Shown: one piece after another, positions 39,596-47,887 of the stretch
Position numbering within the stretch: the stretch's first letter is position 1
Layout of the letters: the number at the start of each line of letters is the position of its first letter
Source: VRUE01 sp963805455
Lineage (GTDB): Bacteria; Actinomycetota; Thermoleophilia; Solirubrobacterales; 70-9
Direction: 5' to 3'
Length of the DNA: 64,000 bases
Assembly: GCA_963805455.1 (NCBI GenBank)
Contig: CAWDUJ010000011.1
Span: 1-64,000, forward strand
Program-made: the position numbers and the translations under genes
Notes under the pieces: model-generated
What the model saw: only the letters and a program-made list of their open reading frames with translations
The model's database searches: none
What the model was told of the DNA's origin: nothing

Positions 39596-40469
39596 CGCTC
39601 TGCACTTCGGATTCGCTCAGTTCGAGTTCGCCGGGTCGCTTCCGGTGGCTGACGGCCGCTACCTGACCCGCGACGGCAGCGAGGAGGGGCCCGAGAGCGT
39701 CCTCGTGCTGGAAACGCTCGGGGCCCCGGCGCCGCCGGGGCGGCGCCGCAGGCGGCCGAGCCAGGCCGACGCCGAGGAGGAGCTGCCGACGCTGCCGCTG
39801 ACCCGGGTCACCGCGGTACGCGCCCACACGCCATTCGATGACACCGCCGGCGCCGCCGCCTGGCTCGACTCCGCGCTCGCCGAGGAGGGCTCGATCGACG
39901 CCGTCGTAGCCGAGGGGATCGCGCTGCTCAACCGCGCGCTGCACGCACAGGCGACCGCTGCCGCCGAACCGCACGGGGCCGAGGTCGATCCCGAGGCGGC
40001 GGTCCGGGTCCGAATCGGGATCGGCAGCGGCGATGAGGTCTCGGCGGGGCGCTTCACCGAGGCTCGCGACGTCGACATCAGGGCCCCCGCCTCTCGCCGT
40101 CGGCGCCGGGAGGAGGAGCTCCGCCCCCAGGAGCGGGTGGCGGCGGTGCTCGGCCGCCGCGAGCGGATCGACCCCTGCGAGACCCTGGTGCTGCGGGCCC
40201 GCGCCGACCTCGACGCCGGCCGCCTCCGCGAGGCGGCTCTGCAACTGCGGGTCGGCCTCGAGGCCCTCCTTGTCGAGCTCCAGGGCGCCCTCGTCGACCC
40301 CGGCCACGAGGAGGACATGGAGGCCCTCACCGAGCGCCGCCATGAGGCAGGCGAGGCCGCCAACATGGCGCTGCGTGGAGAGCTCGATGCCGAGCGGGCG
40401 CAGAATATTCGCGAACTGACTGAAATCTGTGAGCGGGTTCTCCGCCGCCGACGCGTGTTGCGGGGCTGA
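39534..40469 (+). CDS. Hypothetical protein, start uncertain
   Basis: A protein of up to 311 aa, not recognised. The N-terminal block HFGFAQFEFAGSLPVADGRY looks like a conserved domain start; the middle is Ala/Arg-rich with predicted helices, and the C-terminal ~70 residues (LREAALQLRVGLEALLVELQ, then HEAGEAANMALRGELDAERAQ) are helical. The only ATG before the conserved block lies 62 nt inside the preceding gene; a CTG at 39600, just after that gene's stop, or a GTG near 39644 are alternatives. Tight packing suggests co-transcription with the cell-wall enzyme. Confidence 0.5.
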   Translation: MATTRRPSAAAARAAPAAKTDALHFGFAQFEFAGSLPVADGRYLTRDGSEEGPESVLVLETLGAPAPPGRRRRRPSQADAEEELPTLPLTRVTAVRAHTPFDDTAGAAAWLDSALAEEGSIDAVVAEGIALLNRALHAQATAAAEPHGAEVDPEAAVRVRIGIGSGDEVSAGRFTEARDVDIRAPASRRRRREEELRPQERVAAVLGRRERIDPCETLVLRARADLDAGRLREAALQLRVGLEALLVELQGALVDPGHEEDMEALTERRHEAGEAANMALRGELDAERAQNIRELTEICERVLRRRRVLRG

Positions 40470-40538
40470 TCGGGCGCACGGCAAATAGGCCCACGGGCGC
40501 GGTTGCAGGGTCGGCTCGTGGCAACTACTCTCGCCGGG

Positions 40539-41126
40539 ATGCAAAAGATTCGCAATCGGATGCACCGAAGCGTTGCGCCGATCGTCGCTGTGGTGGTCAT
40601 TTTGTCGGTGGGCGGCATGGGCACCGCACAGGGGAGTTCCCGCCCGCCGGAAAGTTCCGCGAACGCGGCGAAGAGTAAGAAAAAGAGTTACGCCTTCAAC
40701 GCGGCTTGGAAGACGGGCCCGCAGGACGTCATCGGCGAGGGCGAACGAGGATCAGGCGTCGAAGGCACCGATGAGGCCAAGCTGAGGGGCCTGCCCTTCG
40801 CAAAAAAAGCTCTCCTGGACGAGCTTTCTCAGTTGACGTACAACCATCCAGGCGAAATCCCCCGCATGGACTACAGCGGTACGTACCACGTCACCTTCGA
40901 CGCCGACGTCTTCGACCGCGGAAAATTCATTGGGACGTTCAGCGGCTTCTTCGACTACTCAGTCGACTCGGAAGGCAACCCCACGGCGGCCCCCACCGGC
41001 CAAATCACCGGCGGCACCCGCGAGTTCAAGGGCGCCACTGGAAGCTTCACGGTGCTGGACCTTCATTACACGAGCAATGACCCCGCGAAGCAAGCGGGGC
41101 GCTGGAAGGGCTCAATCCGCTACTAG
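40539..41126 (+). CDS. Small secreted protein
   Basis: A 195-aa protein with a signal peptide or anchor (IVAVVVILSVGGMGTAQG). The mature part has a calycin/beta-sheet look (MDYSGTYHVTFDADVFDRG, FSGFFDYSVDSEGNPT, GRWKGSIRY). No family is recognised. ATG at 40539 has TACTCT (40526-40531) 7 nt upstream. The coding sequence has more A/T than its neighbours, as do the next two genes, which suggests a small acquired patch. Confidence 0.5.
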   Translation: MQKIRNRMHRSVAPIVAVVVILSVGGMGTAQGSSRPPESSANAAKSKKKSYAFNAAWKTGPQDVIGEGERGSGVEGTDEAKLRGLPFAKKALLDELSQLTYNHPGEIPRMDYSGTYHVTFDADVFDRGKFIGTFSGFFDYSVDSEGNPTAAPTGQITGGTREFKGATGSFTVLDLHYTSNDPAKQAGRWKGSIRY

Positions 41127-41324
41127 CCTGACGGAATGTCTCTGGTCGAGACGCCCGACTCTATTTGGAGTCGAACGCTGGTCGAGATCAATCCGGGCAC
41201 TCCGGCCGATCCAGGGACATCATCGCCTGGCATACGACGATGCGGGAATGTTCCCTGGTCCCGAGATTGCTGCTTTCACGCGAAGGGAGCAGCGGCCGAA
41301 GAGATGCAAGCGCATACTGAACGC

Positions 41325-41738
41325 ATGTCGGAGCCGCAAGCCGATATCCAGCCAGAGCTCTGGGTCAGAGATGGCCCGGCTGCGGTGGCGTTCTACGAGC
41401 ACGCGCTCGGCGCGGTCGTCGAGCATCGTGTCGTCGGTCCCGAGGACTCCGACGTGATAGCTCAGCTATCGGTGGCCGGGGCCCGGTTTTGGGTTGCCAC
41501 CGGGTCAGAGGAGCTGCACAGGTTCAGCCCGAACGAGATCGGGGGAGCGACCGGACGGATGCTGCTTGTCGTCGATGATCCCGAGTCGCTGCTCGAGGCT
41601 GCAGTCGCGGCGGGTGCGAGGCAGACAAGTCCAGTCGGAGAGGAGCATGGCTGGCGTCTCGGGCGGTTCGAGGACCCCTTCGGCCATGAGTGGGAGGTCG
41701 GTCGGCCGCTCGGTGAATGGCCACCGGCGTCCGAGTGA
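41325..41738 (+). CDS. VOC (glyoxalase/bleomycin-resistance) superfamily protein
   Basis: A 138-aa protein of the vicinal oxygen chelate fold: ELWVRDGPAAVAFYEHALGA (first beta-alpha), VIAQLSVAGARFWVATG, then the second module MLLVVDDPESLLEAAVAAGA and FEDPFGHEWEVGRP. The final His-Glu pair (FGHEWEV) is the typical second metal position. Reaction unknown. The start could also be ATG at 41136, which has TAGCCT 6 nt upstream, but the extra 63 residues are low-quality sequence with a GACTC-N6-GAGTC hairpin. Confidence 0.65.
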   Translation: MSEPQADIQPELWVRDGPAAVAFYEHALGAVVEHRVVGPEDSDVIAQLSVAGARFWVATGSEELHRFSPNEIGGATGRMLLVVDDPESLLEAAVAAGARQTSPVGEEHGWRLGRFEDPFGHEWEVGRPLGEWPPASE

Positions 41739-41884
41739 TCCGGTCCACCGCTGCTGCTTCGCGCGACGAGGAGAACTGCCGCGACTTCGCACCAGCGCAG
41801 AAGCGGACCGACATGGCATGACAGCTGTCCTCAGGCGTCCAGCGCCCGCGTTTGGGGTGCCCGCCGCCGGGTATCGGCGAACTA

Positions 41885-42250
41885 GTGAGCACTGCCGAGG
41901 AACTGCTGCGACTCGAGCGCGAAGGCTGGCATGCGCTGTCGACCAGCGGCGAGGCGGCCGAAAGCTTTTACGCCGAGAACTTGGCATCGGAAGTCTTGAT
42001 GCTCCTTCCAGGCGGCATCGTCCTCGACGACCGAGAGGCGGTCGTTGAATCGATGGGCGGCTCGCCGTGGATCTCGTTCGAGCTTTCCGATGAGCGGGTC
42101 CTTGAGCTCGTCGACGGGTCCGTCGTCGTCGCCTACCGGGCGACCGCTTACCGCGAGGGCGGCGAGCGCTACACGGCGCTCTTCAACAGCACCTACGTTC
42201 GCGAAGACAGCGCTTGGCGGCTGGCGTTCCACCAGCAGACGCCCGTCTGA
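41885..42250 (+). CDS. SnoaL-like/DUF4440 NTF2-fold protein
   Basis: A 121-aa protein with the NTF2-like pattern: an initial helix (TAEELLRLEREGWHALSTSG), FYAENLASEVLMLLPGG, VVESMGGSPW, and strands VVVAYRATAYREGGERYTAL and WRLAFHQQTPV ending the sheet, as in DUF4440 proteins. Role unknown; such proteins can be isomerases, binding proteins or polyketide cyclase relatives. GTG at 41885 is the likely start, with an ATG-like start further upstream less plausible. Confidence 0.6.
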   Translation: MSTAEELLRLEREGWHALSTSGEAAESFYAENLASEVLMLLPGGIVLDDREAVVESMGGSPWISFELSDERVLELVDGSVVVAYRATAYREGGERYTALFNSTYVREDSAWRLAFHQQTPV

Positions 42251-42343
42251 GTCGCGACGACCGGGCGGCTCTCGCTTCGCGCGAACAGCAGAAGCGGGGG
42301 AGAGGCCGTTGGCTCACCTCTGCGTCCTATCCCCAGAACGCGG

Positions 42344-43000
42344 CTAGAGGGCCAGCTGGCGGGTGACGACGTCGTCGAGCAGGGACTCGGCGAGGTGGTG
42401 GGCCTCCTCCAGGGCCACGCCCTCTATCGAGGGGATGCCGATCACGGTGAGGCCGGCGGCGCGGGCGGCGGTGACGCCGGTCGGCGAGTCCTCGAGGGCG
42501 ACAACCTCGGGGCCGGCCTCGACCCCGAGCCGGCGGCAGGCCTCCAGGTAGGGGTCGGGCGCCGGCTTCGGAGCGGCGACGTCGTGACCGCTGACGACGA
42601 CGTCGAAGTGATCCTCGAAGCCGACGATCTCGAGGGAGCGGAGGACGAATCGCAGCGGCGAGTTGGAGACGAGCCCGATCGGGGTCCCCCGCTCCCGCAG
42701 GTCCTCGAGCAGTTCGCGCGCCCCGACCATCGACTCGACCCCGTGCTCGAGCTCGGCGACGACGAGATCGTTGAGCTCGTCGATCAGGCCCGCGGCGCGC
42801 CCCTCCTCCCCCAGCCTGCGCTCGAGGATCCCGCCGGCGATCTCGGCCGAGGTCCCGACCAGCTCGAGCTTGTCGGCAGCCGTGAACTCGAGCCCACGCC
42901 GCTCGAAGAGGTCCTGCTCGGCTCGGGTCCACACCGACTCGGTGTCGATCAGGAGCCCGTCGTTGTCGAAGACGACCGCTGTTGGGGCGGCGGGATCCAC
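42344..43000 (-). CDS. HAD superfamily hydrolase, beta-phosphoglucomutase-like
   Basis: A 218-aa phosphatase-type protein: motif I FDNDGLLIDTES with the nucleophile and general acid Asp (D-x-D), cap helices, motif II SNSPL, motif III Lys in AAPKPAPDPYLEA and motif IV EDSPTGVTAARAAG. This is the subfamily IA pattern of phosphoglycolate phosphatase and beta-phosphoglucomutase; a small phosphorylated sugar or metabolite is the likely substrate. GTG at 43000 has TATGCT (43014-43009) 8 nt upstream, overlapping the -10 of the divergent gene. Confidence 0.8.
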   Translation of the reverse strand: MDPAAPTAVVFDNDGLLIDTESVWTRAEQDLFERRGLEFTAADKLELVGTSAEIAGGILERRLGEEGRAAGLIDELNDLVVAELEHGVESMVGARELLEDLRERGTPIGLVSNSPLRFVLRSLEIVGFEDHFDVVVSGHDVAAPKPAPDPYLEACRRLGVEAGPEVVALEDSPTGVTAARAAGLTVIGIPSIEGVALEEAHHLAESLLDDVVTRQLAL

Positions 43001-43008
43001 TGCGCCGC

Positions 43009-43018
43009 AGCATAGAGT
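43009..43018. promoter_or_regulatory. Overlapping divergent -10 elements
   Basis: On the plus strand TAGAGT (43013-43018) is 6 nt before the ATG at 43025; on the minus strand TATGCT (43014-43009) is 8 nt before the GTG at 43000. The two hexamers share two base pairs and the two coding regions are only 24 bp apart, so both transcripts would be leaderless and could not be made simultaneously. Confidence 0.55.
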
Positions 43019-43024
43019 TGCCGG

Positions 43025-43501
43025 ATGGCCTTCCACGTCGAGATCATCGCCACGACCCTGCGCCACGCCCGCGTCTTCAACCTCGAGGAGAGCGAGCTTC
43101 GAAGCGAGATCGTTCAGCCCTGGATGACGAACCAGATGATCGAACTCGGCGATCGGGAGTGGCTGCCCGAGGAGAGCAAGCTGACCGTCCTCGAGGGTCG
43201 CCGGCTCGAGGGCCCCGACCTGGGGATGGGCCAGGGATGGTCGAACGCCCTGCGCACCGCCGAGGATGTGACCCGCCGGGTGCTGGAGGAGGCCGAGAGA
43301 GAGGCGCCGCCACCACCGGTCGCGGTCGCGGTCGCGGGCGAGACCGTGGAAGAGGCGATCGCGGGGCTGCGCGAGGGGAGCAAGCCCCGCCCGCTCGACC
43401 TCGCCGCCGCTCAGGCGGCGATTGACCGCCGCGACCCGGAGGTCGCGGCGGTCATCGTCGTCACTCGGCCGCGGCCGGAGCCGGGGTCGAGCCGAAGCTG
43501 A
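43025..43501 (+). CDS. Hypothetical protein
   Basis: A 158-aa soluble protein, not recognised. The first 85 residues look globular (MAFHVEIIATTLRHARVFNL, WMTNQMIELGDREWLPEE); a helical Ala/Glu-rich part follows (VTRRVLEEAEREAPPPPVAV), with a basic tail. The 3' end overlaps the converging universal stress gene by 41 bp. The start is supported by the TAGAGT hexamer 6 nt upstream. Confidence 0.5.
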   Translation: MAFHVEIIATTLRHARVFNLEESELRSEIVQPWMTNQMIELGDREWLPEESKLTVLEGRRLEGPDLGMGQGWSNALRTAEDVTRRVLEEAEREAPPPPVAVAVAGETVEEAIAGLREGSKPRPLDLAAAQAAIDRRDPEVAAVIVVTRPRPEPGSSRS

Positions 43502-44144
43502 GCGGGACCCCGCGCGGGATCACCATCACCGGGTAGTTGGCGGCCTCGACCGCGTAGTCGCTGGAGGCACTGAGGGTGACCTTGCCCTGCGGCGACTCCG
43601 GGCGGGAACCGACGACGAGCAGGTCGACCCGGCCGCCGCCGAACTCGACAACGGAGGCGCCGAGCGCCGCGGCGAGGCCGTCGGCCGTCTGGCGCGCCGC
43701 CTCGTCGCCCTCGGTGATCACGCCAACCGTGTTCACACTGACCGAGGGGTGTTCGCGCAGGCCGGCCGGAGCGACTGCGATCGCCGCCGGGCCGCCGAGC
43801 AGCAGTTTGTGAGCTGAGATGCCCGGCTTGACCAGGCCCTGAGCGGTGCGGTACTCGGAGCCGAAGGCGATCACGTCGGCGCCCTCTTTCTCGGCCAGCT
43901 CTTCGAGGCCGACGCTGGTGCCGGCGTTGACGACCACGTGCTTGGGCATGTCCGGCGTGCCGGCCGTCTCGGCGCCGTGGGCGAGCAGTTCCTCGGCGTC
44001 CTTCTGCTCGAGCGATTCGCCGTAGGAGTGGCGAACGTAGGCGAGCGAGAGCTCGGCCCCGTTGATGGCGAGCAGGCGACCGAGCGCCAGCGCGTCGCGG
44101 TCGTTGTCGGTGTCGTCGTAGGAAACGATGATCTTGAGAGCCAT
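43461..44144 (-). CDS. Universal stress protein, UspA family, tandem domain
   Basis: A 227-aa protein with two Usp-like halves. The first starts MALKIIVSYDDTDNDRDALA with the nucleotide-binding Asp and has HVVVNAGTSVGLEELAEKEGAD and VIAFGSEYRTAQGL. The second (residues ~130-215) keeps VDLLVVGSRPESPQGKVTLS and YPVMVIPRGVPL; the classic G-x2-G-x9-G(S/T) loop is only partly conserved. ATP binding is likely for at least one half. The Shine-Dalgarno GGAGG is 6 nt before the ATG. It is divergent from the LysR gene. Confidence 0.85.
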   Translation of the reverse strand: MALKIIVSYDDTDNDRDALALGRLLAINGAELSLAYVRHSYGESLEQKDAEELLAHGAETAGTPDMPKHVVVNAGTSVGLEELAEKEGADVIAFGSEYRTAQGLVKPGISAHKLLLGGPAAIAVAPAGLREHPSVSVNTVGVITEGDEAARQTADGLAAALGASVVEFGGGRVDLLVVGSRPESPQGKVTLSASSDYAVEAANYPVMVIPRGVPLSFGSTPAPAAAE

Positions 44145-44235
44145 TCGGTGCCTCCGTTGTCAGTGGGACTTGAAGTTCGGCCTCCATCGTGATCTCTGTC
44201 TTGTATCAGTGCAACTGTTAATGCCTATCCATCAA

Positions 44236-44250
44236 ATAAGCTTTACTTAT
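44236..44250. promoter_or_regulatory. Probable LysR operator over its own -10 and start codon
   Basis: ATAAG-CTTTA-CTTAT is a perfect 15-bp inverted repeat with the T-N11-A spacing (T 44237, A 44249) of LysR-type boxes. It contains the TAAGCT hexamer (44237-44242) that serves as -10 and runs into the ATG at 44249. A LysR protein bound here would block its own promoter, the usual autoregulation. The region is markedly AT-rich compared with its surroundings. Confidence 0.5.
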
Positions 44251-45169
44251 GCTCAATGTCAGTCGCCTCAACGCCTTCCGCGAGGTCGTCGAGCGCGGAT
44301 CCTTCTCGGAGGCGGCCGACGCGCTCTCCTACTCGCAGTCGGCCGTCTCCCAGGCGATCGCCACCCTCGAGGGCGAAGTCGGCGCCCCATTGGTCGAAAG
44401 GCGGCGCGGCGGCGCCAGGCCCACCGCGGCGGGCGCCGCCCTGGCCGGCCACGTCGACGGGATCCTCGCCCAGATCGAGGCCGCGGAGGACGAGATCAGG
44501 GCGATCTCCGCCGGCCGCGGTGGGCGCTTGCGCACCGCCTCGTTCCCGACCGCCGGCGCGACCCTGATGCCGCAGGCGATCGCCGGCTTCCGCGCCTCGC
44601 ACCCGGGGGTCGAGGTGACCCTCGCCGAGGGCGAGCCCGAGGAGGTCGGGCCGCGACTGCGCGCCGGCGAGTTCGACCTCGTCCTTCTCTTCGAGTTCCG
44701 CGGCGTGGGCGAGCGGCTGGAAGCGGGCGTCCGCCGCTTCCCGCTCTTCGACGACCCTCTCGACCTGGCGCTCCCCGCCGGCCACCCCCTTGCCGAGCGG
44801 GAGGAGGTGCGGCTCGAGGACCTGCGTGAGGAAGCCTGGATCCAGACCTCCGCCACCAGCCCCTGCGCACGCCACGTTGTCCGCTCCTGCCACGCCGCCG
44901 GCTTCGAGCCACGGGTCTCCTTCGAGAGCGACGACTACCTGACCGTGCAGGGGCTGGTCGCCGCCGAGGTCGGTGTGGCGCTGATCCCCCGCCTCGCCCT
45001 CGCCGGCAGCCGCGAGGACATCGCAATCCGAGAGCTCAGCCCGTCAAGCCCGGTGCGCCGGGTCCTCGCGGCGACCCCGCGTGCGGCGGCGGTGACGCCG
45101 GCGGTCGCGACGATGCTCGACATTCTCCGCGAGCTCTCCCGCGGCCGCGGGCCGACGGGGAGCCCCTGA
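44249..45169 (+). CDS. LysR family transcription regulator
   Basis: A 306-aa regulator. Residues 1-60 are the winged helix-turn-helix (NAFREVVERGSFSEAADALS, SQSAVSQAIATLEGEVGAPL); residues ~90-300 are the periplasmic-binding-like effector domain (LRTASFPTAGATLMPQAIAG, then RAGEFDLVLLFEF). TAAGCT is 6 nt before ATG and no Shine-Dalgarno is visible. The neighbouring UspA gene, divergent and 105 bp away, is a plausible target besides itself. Effector is unknown. Confidence 0.85.
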   Translation: MLNVSRLNAFREVVERGSFSEAADALSYSQSAVSQAIATLEGEVGAPLVERRRGGARPTAAGAALAGHVDGILAQIEAAEDEIRAISAGRGGRLRTASFPTAGATLMPQAIAGFRASHPGVEVTLAEGEPEEVGPRLRAGEFDLVLLFEFRGVGERLEAGVRRFPLFDDPLDLALPAGHPLAEREEVRLEDLREEAWIQTSATSPCARHVVRSCHAAGFEPRVSFESDDYLTVQGLVAAEVGVALIPRLALAGSREDIAIRELSPSSPVRRVLAATPRAAAVTPAVATMLDILRELSRGRGPTGSP

Positions 45170-45171
45170 AA

Positions 45172-45206
45172 AACGAACCGCCCCCGGGAGATGGGGGCGG
45201 TTCGTT
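45172..45206. terminator. Bidirectional intrinsic terminator between LysR and ammonium transporter genes
   Basis: A perfect 14-bp stem (AACGAACCGCCCCC and its reverse complement) closes a 7-nt loop. On the minus strand it is followed by TTTTTC, a canonical U-tract for the ammonium transporter gene that ends 26 nt upstream; on the plus strand the downstream bases are mixed, so termination of LysR may be weaker. Confidence 0.8.
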
Positions 45207-45231
45207 CGCTCCTTGTTGTTGACCGGGCTGC

Positions 45232-46569
45232 CTAGGGAGAACTTCCGGCCGGCGCCGTGCTCACTCCGTCCGGGTACCCGAGTGACGGAACATCCGACGG
45301 GTACACCTCGTGGCCGTGGACGGCGATGTCGCCGACTTCCATTTCCTCCTCGCTCATCCGCAGCGGCACGAAGAGGCCAACCAGCTTGAGGAGGATGAAC
45401 GTGCCGATCGCCGAGAAGGCGATCACCCACGCCGCTGTGTACGTCTGGACCCAAAGCAGGTGGAGCCCACCGCCGGAGATCAGGCCTTCGTGTTCGCCCG
45501 CCATCAGGTTGTTGGCGAAGATCCCGACCAGAAGGCCGCCGGCGACGCCGGCGAAGCCGTGCGTGTAGACCACGCCGAGGGTGTCGTCGACGTTGCGGAA
45601 CGGACGCACCCGGCTCAGGTAATTGAGTGCCAGATAGACGATCGTCGCGGCAATGACGCCGATGATGATCGCGCCCCAGCCGTTGACGAAGCCGGCGCCG
45701 GGGGTGATCGCGACGAGGCCGACGATCATCCCGTTGACGGAGCCGATCAGGCTCGGCTTGCGGCCGGTCAGGTAGTCGAGCGCCACCCAGACCAGGAAGG
45801 CCACCGCGGTGCAGATATTGGTGTTGAGCAGCGATGCCGAGGCGATTTCGCCGGCGCTGTACCAGTCACCGCCGTTGAAGCCGTTCCAGCCCATCCAGAG
45901 CAGGCCGGCTCCGACCGCGACCATCGCCAGGTTGTTCGGGGCGTCGACCTCGCGGTCGCGCTGGAGGCGCGGCCCGATGATCCACGCCGCCACGAACCCG
46001 GAGACGCCGGCCGCGAGGTGGATCACGTAGCCGCCGGAGTAGTCGATCGCGCCCTGCTGGGCGAAGAAGCCGCCGCCCCAGATCAGGAAGGCGTTGATCG
46101 TGTAGACCAGCAGCGTCCAGAGCGCGACGAACGGGATCCAGGCCTTGAAATTGACCCGGCCAAGGACGGAGCCCAGCATCAGGATCGGCGTGATCGCCGC
46201 GAAGACGATCTGGAAGTACGCGAGCGTCGATTGCGGGAAGAGGAATTCTTCTTCCGCGAGCTCGGGAATGTGCGCCTGTTTGAGCAGTTCGTGACTGCCC
46301 AGGATCGACCCGGGCTTGCCCCAGAAATTCGCGAAGAAGCCGCTATTGGTCAGGTGAATCGGCTCTCCGAACCCCATCTTGAAGCCGACGAGGACCCAGA
46401 GGACCAAGACGATCGCGAAGGCGACGAACGACATCATCATCGAGTTCACCGACCAGCGTTTCTGCATCACGCCGCCGTAGAGGACCACGAGGCCGGGGAT
46501 GCTCATCAATCCGACCAGGGTCGCCGCGGTCATCTGCCACGAGTTGGCGCCTTCGCTCAACCATTCCAT
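45232..46569 (-). CDS. amt: Ammonium transporter, Amt family
   Basis: A 445-aa channel protein of about 11 helices that imports ammonium/ammonia. Family features: early VGLMSIPGLVVLYGGVMQKR, the twin pore His in YVIHLAAGVSGFVAAWI and YTHGFAGVAGG, GWNGFN and the C-terminal conserved KLVGLFVPLRMSEEEMEVGD segment that contacts P-II. ATG at 46569 follows GGAAAGGAAA. The P-II and type III glutamine synthetase genes lie within 11 kb but not in the same operon. The 173-nt upstream gap has an 8-bp inverted repeat (46640-46660). Confidence 0.92.
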   Translation of the reverse strand: MEWLSEGANSWQMTAATLVGLMSIPGLVVLYGGVMQKRWSVNSMMMSFVAFAIVLVLWVLVGFKMGFGEPIHLTNSGFFANFWGKPGSILGSHELLKQAHIPELAEEEFLFPQSTLAYFQIVFAAITPILMLGSVLGRVNFKAWIPFVALWTLLVYTINAFLIWGGGFFAQQGAIDYSGGYVIHLAAGVSGFVAAWIIGPRLQRDREVDAPNNLAMVAVGAGLLWMGWNGFNGGDWYSAGEIASASLLNTNICTAVAFLVWVALDYLTGRKPSLIGSVNGMIVGLVAITPGAGFVNGWGAIIIGVIAATIVYLALNYLSRVRPFRNVDDTLGVVYTHGFAGVAGGLLVGIFANNLMAGEHEGLISGGGLHLLWVQTYTAAWVIAFSAIGTFILLKLVGLFVPLRMSEEEMEVGDIAVHGHEVYPSDVPSLGYPDGVSTAPAGSSP

Positions 46570-46639
46570 AGATCCGACATTTCCTTTCCGCTGATTGGGC
46601 TCAGAACGAGCCCATTACGTGTCGCGATCCACCCTTCCG

Positions 46640-46660
46640 GTAGTGGCCCGCCGCCACTAC
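46640..46660. promoter_or_regulatory. Inverted repeat upstream of amt
   Basis: GTAGTGGC-CCGCC-GCCACTAC lies 71 nt upstream of the amt start in the 173-nt gap between amt and the divergent small gene at 46743. Symmetry and position suggest an operator, possibly for a nitrogen regulator, but it does not match a GlnR or NtcA consensus I can confirm. Nothing else was seen in this gap except the TAAGCT hexamer of the plus-strand gene. Confidence 0.35.
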
Positions 46661-46742
46661 GTACGAATGTCTAAAGATCGCCGCCGATTCTTCGCCCGAC
46701 TGGCGGTGGTGTGCCTGAATCGGGGCAAATAAGCTGCCCGGG

Positions 46743-47126
46743 ATGCCTCTCGAAGGACATTACGCGCGACAGACAACGCCGCTCTACAAGCTCAGCTCGC
46801 GCGAGATCAAGGCCGCCTCGGCGGCTCTGCTCGTGACGCTCGTCGCGATGCTGGCGCTGATCTTCGCCACGGTCGGAGACAGCAACCCGGCGACGCCGCA
46901 GGGCTGCATCAGGGCCAGTGTCGCCGGGATCGTCGGGGCCCAGACCGTCAGCGCCTGCGGCGCCGACGCCGAAGCGCGATGCGCGCACGCCGTCCGCTTT
47001 GACGACCCCCGCTCCAGCACGATCGTCGCCGAGTGCGAAAGTCAGGGCGTGCCGACCACCGGGAAGCCGGGCCGGGTGAGGCCGTCCGACCCGATCCCCC
47101 GCAGCGCCGGCCTCGCCGCGCCCTAG
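46743..47126 (+). CDS. Small membrane-anchored protein
   Basis: A 127-aa protein with one hydrophobic helix (AASAALLVTLVAMLALIFAT) after ~25 basic residues (a type II anchor), then a short Cys-containing exported part with four Cys (GCIRASVAGIVG, SACGADAEARCAH, ECESQG). No family is recognised. ATG at 46743 has TAAGCT 7 nt upstream. It converges on the sirtuin gene and shares its stop in CTAG (47123-47126). Confidence 0.5.
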   Translation: MPLEGHYARQTTPLYKLSSREIKAASAALLVTLVAMLALIFATVGDSNPATPQGCIRASVAGIVGAQTVSACGADAEARCAHAVRFDDPRSSTIVAECESQGVPTTGKPGRVRPSDPIPRSAGLAAP

Positions 47127-47887
47127 GCGAGCGCGGTGACCAGGGCGTTGAGCTCCTCGTCGACCTCGCCCTCGAGCTTCAGCACCGCATCGCCGTCGTA
47201 GGGCGTCGCGCCCTTGGTGACGATCGCGAGCTGTCCCCCACCCGCCAGCGTCACAGCCGGCAGCCCGGCGACCGGGTGGACGACGAGGGAGCTGCCCACG
47301 CAGAGCATCAGGTCGGCCGTCGCCGCCAGCTCCTGCGCACGCCTCATCGCCTCCTCGGGCAGGAGCTCGCCGAAGAGGACGACATTCGGTTTGACCGGCC
47401 CGCTGCAGGCGCGGCACTCCGCCACCCCGTCGGCGTTGAAGAGCGCGTCGACCTCCTCGATCCCGTAGGAGGCCCCGCAGCGGGTGCAGGAGGAGGTCTC
47501 GATCGAGCCGTGGACCTCGACCACGTTCTCGGAGCCTGCCGCGCGGTGGAGGCGGTCGACGTTCTGGGTGATCACACCGTCCAGGAGGCCGCGCCGCTCG
47601 AGCTCGGCCAGCGCCTCGTGGGCGCGGTTCGGCCGTTTGTCGCCGAGCGCGTGGAAGCGGGGCCGGTAGTAGGACCAGAACCGGGCGGGATCGCGCTCGA
47701 AGACGTCGATGTGGGCGACCTCCATCGGGTCGACCTCCGCCCACAGCCCCGTCTCGGGGGTGCGGAAATCCGGGATCCCGGAGGGCACCGAGACGCCGGC
47801 CCCGGTCAGCGCCACCACCCGCTCGGCGCCGGCCACCAGCTCGGCCAGCCGCTCGGCCCCCGCTACCGGGGCTACCTGCCGCTCCAC
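47123..47887 (-). CDS. cobB: Sir2-family NAD-dependent protein deacylase
   Basis: A 254-aa sirtuin. NAD-binding GAGVSVPSGIPDFR, TQNVDRLH, catalytic His in VEVHGS, four zinc Cys (CTRCGASYG and CRACSG pairs), and the adenine loops CVGSSLVVHPV. It removes acyl groups from Lys with NAD, and in bacteria often regulates acyl-CoA synthetases, so the acyl-CoA ligase at 8.5 kb or fatty-acid enzymes next door are possible targets (inference). The GTG at 47887 overlaps the 3' end of the upstream beta-oxidation gene by 16 nt, so the two are coupled. Confidence 0.9.
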   Translation of the reverse strand: MERQVAPVAGAERLAELVAGAERVVALTGAGVSVPSGIPDFRTPETGLWAEVDPMEVAHIDVFERDPARFWSYYRPRFHALGDKRPNRAHEALAELERRGLLDGVITQNVDRLHRAAGSENVVEVHGSIETSSCTRCGASYGIEEVDALFNADGVAECRACSGPVKPNVVLFGELLPEEAMRRAQELAATADLMLCVGSSLVVHPVAGLPAVTLAGGGQLAIVTKGATPYDGDAVLKLEGEVDEELNALVTALA

